The notes beneath the pieces were generated by a model. The model did no database searches. It was not told the origin of the DNA and worked only from the letters and a program-made list of their open reading frames with translations. 6,502 nt of DNA, taken from TCS-49 sp964442515. GTDB lineage: Bacteria; Campylobacterota; Campylobacteria; Campylobacterales; Sulfurovaceae. A program made the position numbers and the translations under genes. Below are positions 1-4,726 of the stretch, one piece after another (position 1 is the first letter of the stretch; each line of letters begins with the position of its first letter). The DNA lies in contig CAYUAC010000110.1 in assembly GCA_964442515.1 (NCBI GenBank), forward strand, positions 1 through 6,502. Reading direction: 5' to 3'.

Positions 1-1
1 T

Positions 2-226
2 GAAATTTTGCTGATACTTATCGGCTTTATCTTTGTGATTGAAACCATCAGCGTCATCTTGCAGGTGGGCAGTTACCGTTTTCGCAAAAAGCGGGTCTTT
101 TTAAAAGCCCCGATCCACCACCATTTTGAGGAAAAAAAATGGGCGGAAAACAAGATTATCGTGCGCTTTTGGATCGTCGCGCTTATCACCAACGCTCTGG
201 CGCTGATTACGCTTAAGATTCGCTGA
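2..226 (+). CDS. mraY: Phospho-N-acetylmuramoyl-pentapeptide transferase, C-terminal part
   Basis: This is the last 74 codons of MraY; the rest lies upstream of the window. MraY is an integral inner-membrane enzyme that transfers phospho-MurNAc-pentapeptide from UDP to undecaprenyl phosphate, giving lipid I. The sequence shows a hydrophobic helix (LILIGFIFVIETISVILQ), then the family signature around APIHHHFEEK with its triple histidine, then NKIIVRFW and a final hydrophobic helix ending in TLKIR. These match the conserved C-terminal end of the family, including the cytoplasmic histidine loop near the active site. The frame is open to the left edge, so no start is visible. The stop TGA shares its last base with the ATG of murD (TGATG), which indicates translational coupling. 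Identification is secure from the HHH motif plus the neighbouring murD. Confidence 0.95.
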   Translation, partial: EILLILIGFIFVIETISVILQVGSYRFRKKRVFLKAPIHHHFEEKKWAENKIIVRFWIVALITNALALITLKIR

Positions 227-1410
227 TGACACTGTTTGGACACGGCAAAACCACCAAAGCCATCGCGCGGCGTTTTGGCGGTTGCGCAATCTTTGAAGAC
301 TCCATCACCGAGATCACAACCGATGAATACGGCAACAGGTTGTATCCAAGCAGCGCTTTTGATCCGGCCAAAAGCAGGCTTGAAATCACCAGCCCCGGCA
401 TTGCCCCGACCCATCCTTTGATACAAAGCGCGCGCAACCTGCAAAGCGAATACGACCTCTTTACCGACTCCATGCCCCGAAGCATCTGGATCAGCGGCAG
501 CAACGGCAAAACCACCGCCACAAACATGACTGCCCACCTTTTGCAAAACGCCCAGGCCGGGGGCAACGTGGGTTTGCCGCTTGCGGATATGGATGAAAAA
601 AGTGATCTGTGGGTACTGGAGAGCAGCTCATTTACCCTGCACTACACCAAATACGCCAAACCCGATCTTTATCTGCTGCTTCCCATCACGCCCGATCACC
701 TCAGCTGGCACGGCAGTATGCAAGCGTATGAAGCAGCCAAGCTCAGCCCGCTAAAGCGAATGCAAGAAGGCGAACTGGCCCTGCTTCCCAAAAAATACGC
801 AGGCGTTGAGACCGAAGCCTTTGTCGTAACTTATGAGGGGCCACAGGATTTGGCCCGCTACTTTGGCATAGATTGTGACAAAATCGCTTTTAAAGGCGGG
901 TTTTTACTCGACGCGCTGTTTGCGCTTATCACCCAGAAGGTCCTTTTTGACCGGCTGGATTATGATCGTATCAATACCTTTGCGCTGGACGCTCACCGCC
1001 AGGAAAAGCTATGGGATGCCAAGGGCAGGCTTTGGGTCAATGACAGCAAAGCTACCAACGTTGAAGCCGCCATCAGCGCCGTGGAAACCTTTGGGAACAA
1101 AAAGCTTTTACTGATCCTTGGCGGCGAGGATAAAGGCGCAGATATGGAGCCTTTGATTCAGATGCTGCCAAAAACGGCGCATCTTTTTGCCATCGGCAAA
1201 AACAGCGATAAGATAAAGGCGCTGGCTGCAAAGGCACGTATCGCGTGTGAAAAGTCACAGACGCTTAAAGCCGCGATCAAAGCAGTCGATACCAAACATG
1301 ACAAAGACAGTATCGCCCTGCTTTCTCCGGCCGCGGCGAGTTTTGATCAGTTTGAGAGTTTTGAACACCGAGGTAATGTTTTTAAATCTCTTGTAAAGGA
1401 GCTTGTATGA
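226..1410 (+). CDS. murD: UDP-N-acetylmuramoylalanine--D-glutamate ligase MurD
   Basis: This is the cytoplasmic ATP-dependent ligase that adds D-glutamate to UDP-MurNAc-L-alanine in peptidoglycan synthesis. It has 394 residues, shorter than the roughly 440 of E. coli MurD, mostly because the N-terminal UDP-binding domain is compact. The ATP P-loop GSNGKTT is at 91-97, followed by GNVG at 113-116, LESSSF at 131-136 and DHLSWHGS at 157-164. Lys172 in AAKL aligns with the carbamylated lysine of the family. The C-terminal domain carries DAHRQEKLW (255-263), NDSKATN (272-278), GGEDKG (299-304) and SPAAASFDQFESFEHRG (367-383), all typical MurD motifs. The ATG at 226 overlaps the mraY stop, and no strong ribosome site precedes it, so translation probably depends on mraY. 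The stop overlaps the next gene by 4 bases (ATGA). All key residues seem present, so it should be active. Confidence 0.97.
   Translation: MTLFGHGKTTKAIARRFGGCAIFEDSITEITTDEYGNRLYPSSAFDPAKSRLEITSPGIAPTHPLIQSARNLQSEYDLFTDSMPRSIWISGSNGKTTATNMTAHLLQNAQAGGNVGLPLADMDEKSDLWVLESSSFTLHYTKYAKPDLYLLLPITPDHLSWHGSMQAYEAAKLSPLKRMQEGELALLPKKYAGVETEAFVVTYEGPQDLARYFGIDCDKIAFKGGFLLDALFALITQKVLFDRLDYDRINTFALDAHRQEKLWDAKGRLWVNDSKATNVEAAISAVETFGNKKLLLILGGEDKGADMEPLIQMLPKTAHLFAIGKNSDKIKALAAKARIACEKSQTLKAAIKAVDTKHDKDSIALLSPAAASFDQFESFEHRGNVFKSLVKELV
1395..1401 (+). promoter_or_regulatory. Ribosome binding site of the NUDIX gene
   Basis: AAAGGAG lies inside the last codons of murD, 5 bases before the ATG at 1407. 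It supports that ATG as the start, although it overlaps the murD stop by 4 bases. The gene can therefore start translation independently as well as by coupling. Confidence 0.75.
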
Positions 1411-1967
1411 AGATAGAAAAGTTTGAAGTGGGCACACTAAAAGAGTTTAATTTCATTCAGCCTTTGGAACTGCGATACACCCAGGAGGGCAGACAAAAGC
1501 GCTGGGAAGCGGTTAAGCAGCATGACAGCGTCGCGGTACTTATCTACCATAAAGGCAAAGACGCCTTTTTGCTGGTCAAACAGTTTCGCCCGCCGGTATT
1601 CATGCTGCATAAAGATATGGACCAAACTTTTGAACTCTGCGCGGGTATTCTTGACAAAGAACTCACCCTGCCCCAGATCGCGGCAGAAGAGATCGATGAG
1701 GAGTGCGGCTATAAAGTAGCAGCTGAAGATATAGAAAAAATCACCAGCTTTTTTACCAACGTAGGCGTATCGGGAGCCAAGCAGCACCTTTTTTACGCCG
1801 CAATCGACGAGGATCAAAAAATCCACGAAGGCGGCGGCATCCATGATGAGCATATAGAACTTGAATTTGTCCCCCTAGATCAAGCCAAAGCCTTTGTCTA
1901 CGATGAGAGCAAGGCAAAAACGCCGGGGCTGATGTTTGCGTTTTACTGGTTTTTTGAGCGTATGTAG
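1407..1967 (+). CDS. NUDIX hydrolase, nucleotide-sugar diphosphatase type (NUDT14/AdpP-like)
   Basis: This is a 186-residue cytoplasmic NUDIX hydrolase that probably cleaves the diphosphate of a nucleotide sugar such as ADP-ribose, ADP-sugar or UDP-sugar. The NUDIX box spans residues 80-102, from G80 to Y102. The metal-binding core is kept as EEIDEECGY (94-102), but the usual first Glu of the box is Leu86 and the usual Arg is Glu94. The surroundings resemble the NUDT14/YffH-AdpP group from memory: FELCAGILD before the box, GVSGAKQHLFY (120-130) after it, then a GGG-x-x-x-E segment near 142-148 and a C-terminal KTPGLMFAFYWF. It overlaps murD by 4 bases, so it belongs to the mraY-murD transcript. 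Whether its substrate is related to UDP-MurNAc metabolism is only inferred from context. Family membership is firm; the substrate is not. Confidence 0.88.
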   Translation: MKIEKFEVGTLKEFNFIQPLELRYTQEGRQKRWEAVKQHDSVAVLIYHKGKDAFLLVKQFRPPVFMLHKDMDQTFELCAGILDKELTLPQIAAEEIDEECGYKVAAEDIEKITSFFTNVGVSGAKQHLFYAAIDEDQKIHEGGGIHDEHIELEFVPLDQAKAFVYDESKAKTPGLMFAFYWFFERM

Positions 1968-1969
1968 GG

Positions 1970-2668
1970 TTATCCGCGCATTGCCAACAGTTTTTGCGTA
2001 CTGCTTAATGATATCTGGTGTGCCGTAATAAAAGGCATCAACCCTTCATTGCATATCTTTTCTTGCTTTTTTTTGCTCAAATGCTGCAGTTTCTCTTCAT
2101 TTACCACATAAAATCCGTTGATTGCAAACTTTTCCCCGGCTGTATCAGTAATCTGGATGTTTTTCATTTCCAGTAGTTCAAGTTCATCTAATGCTTTGAT
2201 AAAATTTGCCGTCCTTTTGGCATCTTTTTGATATTCGTTTAAAAACTGCATAATCCCTTCTAAAAACGTACTGTTTTGACCCTCTGTTGTAAAAAGCTTT
2301 CTGTTTTCATCACCGCCTGCAGGATCAATATATTCTTTATCAACGGCCAAAACCAGGTTTGTGTCATCCTGTCTGGCAAAAATAAACGGATATTTTCTAA
2401 AAAAAGCCGGAAGATAGCTGCGGCTATCCCACTTATCGTCTTTGATAAAAAGATTCTCTTTCTCTTTAAGCCCAAAGATGGCAACAGCAGACCACTCATC
2501 ATGCACATCTTTGGCAAACACGACAGGATAATCTTTACATGCCTGATAAAATTCTCCCAGCGTAACGGGTGCGCTAGCATGTTCTTTGGCGTATGCAATC
2601 GATTCCACCGGTTTTATCGATGCCTCTTTATGATTGGCGGTATTGATCGCTTCTAATTTTTTATACAT
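1970..2668 (-). CDS. SapC family protein
   Basis: This 232-residue protein matches the SapC family (Pfam SapC), named after a gene of the Campylobacter fetus surface-layer locus. The biochemical function of the family is not established. Recognisable family features, in order, are an N-terminal MYKKLEAINTANHK, YPVVFAKD (47-54), a GLKEKENLFI segment (66-75) with Trp80, YLPAFFRKYPF (85-95), then INGFYVVNEEKLQHLS (183-198) and a closing LMPFITAHQISLSS (210-223). There is no signal peptide or membrane segment, so it is likely cytoplasmic. It is the last gene of the - strand string, 15 bases after the receiver-like gene, and its stop lies 2 bases from the convergent NUDIX stop. Its DNA is clearly richer in AT than the tps genes (for example 18 of 60 G+C at 2221-2280 against 38 of 60 at 4801-4860), which hints at a separate origin. 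Family call is good; a role in surface protein display is inferred from context. Confidence 0.82.
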   Translation of the reverse strand: MYKKLEAINTANHKEASIKPVESIAYAKEHASAPVTLGEFYQACKDYPVVFAKDVHDEWSAVAIFGLKEKENLFIKDDKWDSRSYLPAFFRKYPFIFARQDDTNLVLAVDKEYIDPAGGDENRKLFTTEGQNSTFLEGIMQFLNEYQKDAKRTANFIKALDELELLEMKNIQITDTAGEKFAINGFYVVNEEKLQHLSKKKQEKICNEGLMPFITAHQISLSSTQKLLAMRG

Positions 2669-2672
2669 TATT

Positions 2673-2678
2673 CTCCTT
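2673..2678 (-). promoter_or_regulatory. Ribosome binding site of the sapC-like gene
   Basis: AAGGAG on the - strand sits 4 bases before the ATG at 2668-2666, in the 15-base gap after the receiver-like gene. It fixes the start of the sapC-like gene. Confidence 0.75.
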
Positions 2679-2683
2679 TAGTT

Positions 2684-3022
2684 TCACCACAGCCGCAACA
2701 GCAAAGGCAGAGAAAACTCAAATTCGCACTCATTTACCTTTTGGGCCGTTTTCAAGCTATCGTGTGAAGCATATACTTTTATACGGGTATTGATCTTTTT
2801 GATCCGCGAAACTGCGGCAAAGGCATCGCCTTTCACCGCTGCCAAATCTATGACCAAAACATTGGCCTGCTTGATCTGGCTGTAAGTAAGGCCATCCAGC
2901 GAAGTCGCAAACGTAATATTTTTGTAACCTTTTACCACGGTGGCGCTGCAATGTTTTTGTTTTTTTGTGCTGCTTACATACAAAAGCTTAACATAGTTTT
3001 GCGTCAAATGGTTTTTTAACAT
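2684..3022 (-). CDS. Small protein resembling a degenerate response-regulator receiver domain
   Basis: This 112-residue protein has no confident named family. Its layout resembles a CheY-type receiver fold: a first strand VKLLYVSS (11-18), a second around NITFAT (35-40), a third NVLVIDLAA (54-62) with Asp59 where the phosphoacceptor would be, a helix AFAAVSRIKKIN (68-79), then a strand IKVYASH (81-87). The acidic pair that binds magnesium after strand one is replaced by Ser-Ser, and the late lysine is not evident, so normal phosphorylation looks unlikely. There is no output domain, signal peptide or membrane segment. It starts 6 bases after the tpsB stop and ends 15 bases before the sapC-like gene, which supports it as a real operon member. 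It could instead be a remnant of a longer regulator, or an unrelated alpha/beta protein. The receiver assignment rests on pattern only. Confidence 0.6.
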   Translation of the reverse strand: MLKNHLTQNYVKLLYVSSTKKQKHCSATVVKGYKNITFATSLDGLTYSQIKQANVLVIDLAAVKGDAFAAVSRIKKINTRIKVYASHDSLKTAQKVNECEFEFSLPLLLRLW

Positions 3023-3028
3023 ACGCTT

Positions 3029-4726
3029 TTAAAACCTCCACAGTCCCTGTACCAGCAGCAGATTGTTATCGGCATTGCCTCCATCGGCCTGCACTTCCCT
3101 GTCGCCTCCAAAGCCTCTGGCAAAGGTTGTCTGCACGCTGAAATCTTTATAGCCTGCGCTGTAGCCGATCCCGGCACCGTTTAAAATCCTGGAGTTTTCA
3201 TTTATCCCCGCGGGTTTATCATGGTAGGTCCATACTTTTGCATGGTCGACAAAAGTACTGAGGGTTTGAGTGATGCCTTTGTAGTTTGGTAATTTATAAG
3301 AAAGTTCCAGTGATGCCAGATATCCCCTGTCGCCGCTGAGTTCGCTGTCTTTGTACGCCCGTACCCCGTACGCGCCGCCTGCGCTGAAACTTTCGCTTGA
3401 GTCCATATTTTCACCAAGGCTCTGCTGACCTTTAAAGGTAGCGGTGAGATACAACGACCTGCTCAGCGTTTGCATCTGCGTAATCTCGGCGTTAAGCTTG
3501 GAATATCCCCCGCGTGAATCAATATCTGCATCGTTTGCTTTTGCGTCATCTGTTTTAAGCTCCAGTTCGCCGGCAGTAACGGAAACTGTACTGCTAAGCT
3601 TCCCGAATCTGTTAAACCAGGCGGTATTGAAACTGTCTGAAAGCGCGGCGGTCAATGAATCGGTCTGCTTTTTGCTGTCGCTGTTAACCGTTTGGTCGTT
3701 TAACTCTTTATGATCATAGGAAAGCTTCACATCCAGCGTATGGGCCCTGGTTTTTACAAGCGGATAAGAAAGGTTCGCACTTAGCTGCGTGGTATCGCCT
3801 TTGGCTTCTAAATCCTTGAACTCTTTGCCAAGTTCATACTCCGTATAAGCAGCGCTAAACCCGGCCTTGAGGCCGCTGTAACCTATATACCTGTCATACG
3901 CTACGCGAGCGTTTGCCAGATCACCCGTTTGGCTTAACAGTCCGGTAAAGGACAGGGTGTCGCCGACACCGGTGGCGCTGTTGACAAAAGCCCCTACATT
4001 GAGCCGGTGAATCCCCGTATACCTGCTGCCGTAGTTATCGATCATAGCATAGCCGCTGTATTTGTCCTGTGGACTGACTTCGATGATAAAATCACTTGTA
4101 CCTACCTCTTTTCCGGGCATAATCTGCGCGTCAGTCACTTTAGCGCCGCCAAGATCGTTGATAATAAGCATCTGTCTTTCAAGCGATTGTGTCGAAACAA
4201 TATCGCCGCCTGTGAGCATATCCATATAACCCTGCGTAACCTCGGTATCCACATTGGAACTGTTATCCATTTTGAAACTGCCGTATCTTCCCTCTATCAC
4301 GGTTATCTCAACGGTACTTTTATCTTTGTCTATCTCCTGATTGGGGATATACGCCCTTGCGACAAAGTACCCGTGATCACGATAATAGCGTGTTATCACC
4401 CTGGCTGCTTCGTACAACTCATCGATAGAAAGCTTTTGACCGCGGTATTTATCCAAAAGCTTTAACAGCTTTTCATCTGTAAATACGGTGTTGCCGCTGA
4501 TGGAAAAGTCTTTTACCTCTACCTTGGCGTCGCTGTCAGGAGCCATGGGAGTTTTATACTCGGGTGTTTTTAAATCCGGCAGCGGAGCTTTTTCCTTTTC
4601 CACCTTCGGCGGCTGCGTATCCCGCAGCACCGAACCGCTGTCTGGCTGGGCAAGCGCGGCGGTGCCTAAAGCACAACTAACCGCCAACGATAATGCGTAT
4701 CTGTTAAATCTGTTTACTGTTTTCAT
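3029..4726 (-). CDS. TpsB outer-membrane transporter of a two-partner secretion system (ShlB/FhaC/HecB type)
   Basis: This 565-residue protein is the outer-membrane pore that exports the TpsA partner encoded just upstream. Residues 1-26 form a signal peptide with a hydrophobic core and a TAALA cleavage site before Gln27. A charged, proline-rich linker follows (about 27-68). The first POTRA domain covers about 69-147 and includes FSISGNTVF, YYRDHGYFVARAYIP and VEITVIEGRYG. The second POTRA covers about 148-219. The barrel runs from about 220 to the end. It contains the conserved inner loop motif as VRAY (455-458) rather than VRGY, and a FVDHAKVW strand (492-499) at the place of the family FxDxG motif. 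The last residue is Phe, as expected for barrel assembly by BAM. The only cysteine is in the signal peptide. The ATG shares one base with the tpsA stop (TAATG). The length is typical of the family and the gene seems intact. Confidence 0.95.
   Translation of the reverse strand: MKTVNRFNRYALSLAVSCALGTAALAQPDSGSVLRDTQPPKVEKEKAPLPDLKTPEYKTPMAPDSDAKVEVKDFSISGNTVFTDEKLLKLLDKYRGQKLSIDELYEAARVITRYYRDHGYFVARAYIPNQEIDKDKSTVEITVIEGRYGSFKMDNSSNVDTEVTQGYMDMLTGGDIVSTQSLERQMLIINDLGGAKVTDAQIMPGKEVGTSDFIIEVSPQDKYSGYAMIDNYGSRYTGIHRLNVGAFVNSATGVGDTLSFTGLLSQTGDLANARVAYDRYIGYSGLKAGFSAAYTEYELGKEFKDLEAKGDTTQLSANLSYPLVKTRAHTLDVKLSYDHKELNDQTVNSDSKKQTDSLTAALSDSFNTAWFNRFGKLSSTVSVTAGELELKTDDAKANDADIDSRGGYSKLNAEITQMQTLSRSLYLTATFKGQQSLGENMDSSESFSAGGAYGVRAYKDSELSGDRGYLASLELSYKLPNYKGITQTLSTFVDHAKVWTYHDKPAGINENSRILNGAGIGYSAGYKDFSVQTTFARGFGGDREVQADGGNADNNLLLVQGLWRF
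3035..3039 (-). promoter_or_regulatory. Possible ribosome binding site of the receiver-like gene
   Basis: GGAGG on the - strand lies within the last codons of tpsB (Trp-Arg-Phe-stop), 12 bases before the ATG at 3022-3020. The spacing is longer than usual, so initiation may rely partly on ribosomes finishing tpsB. Confidence 0.45.

Noticed and set aside
73..546. A 157-codon - strand open frame over the mraY/murD junction
   Set aside because: Both mraY and murD are clearly coding on the other strand here, and the translation shows no family features.
1905..1930. GC-rich stretch followed by T residues on the - strand as a terminator for the sapC-like gene
   Set aside because: The only self-complementary part is about three pairs with a two-base loop, which is too weak for an intrinsic terminator.
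2067..2074. Run of eight T (A on the coding strand) in the sapC-like gene as a phase-variation tract
   Set aside because: It encodes part of a normal lysine-rich segment, is short, and sits near the 3' end. There is no sign of slippage.
4007..4465. A 152-codon + strand open frame inside tpsB
   Set aside because: It lies antisense to a well-supported TpsB coding region, and its translation has no recognisable domain or ribosome site.
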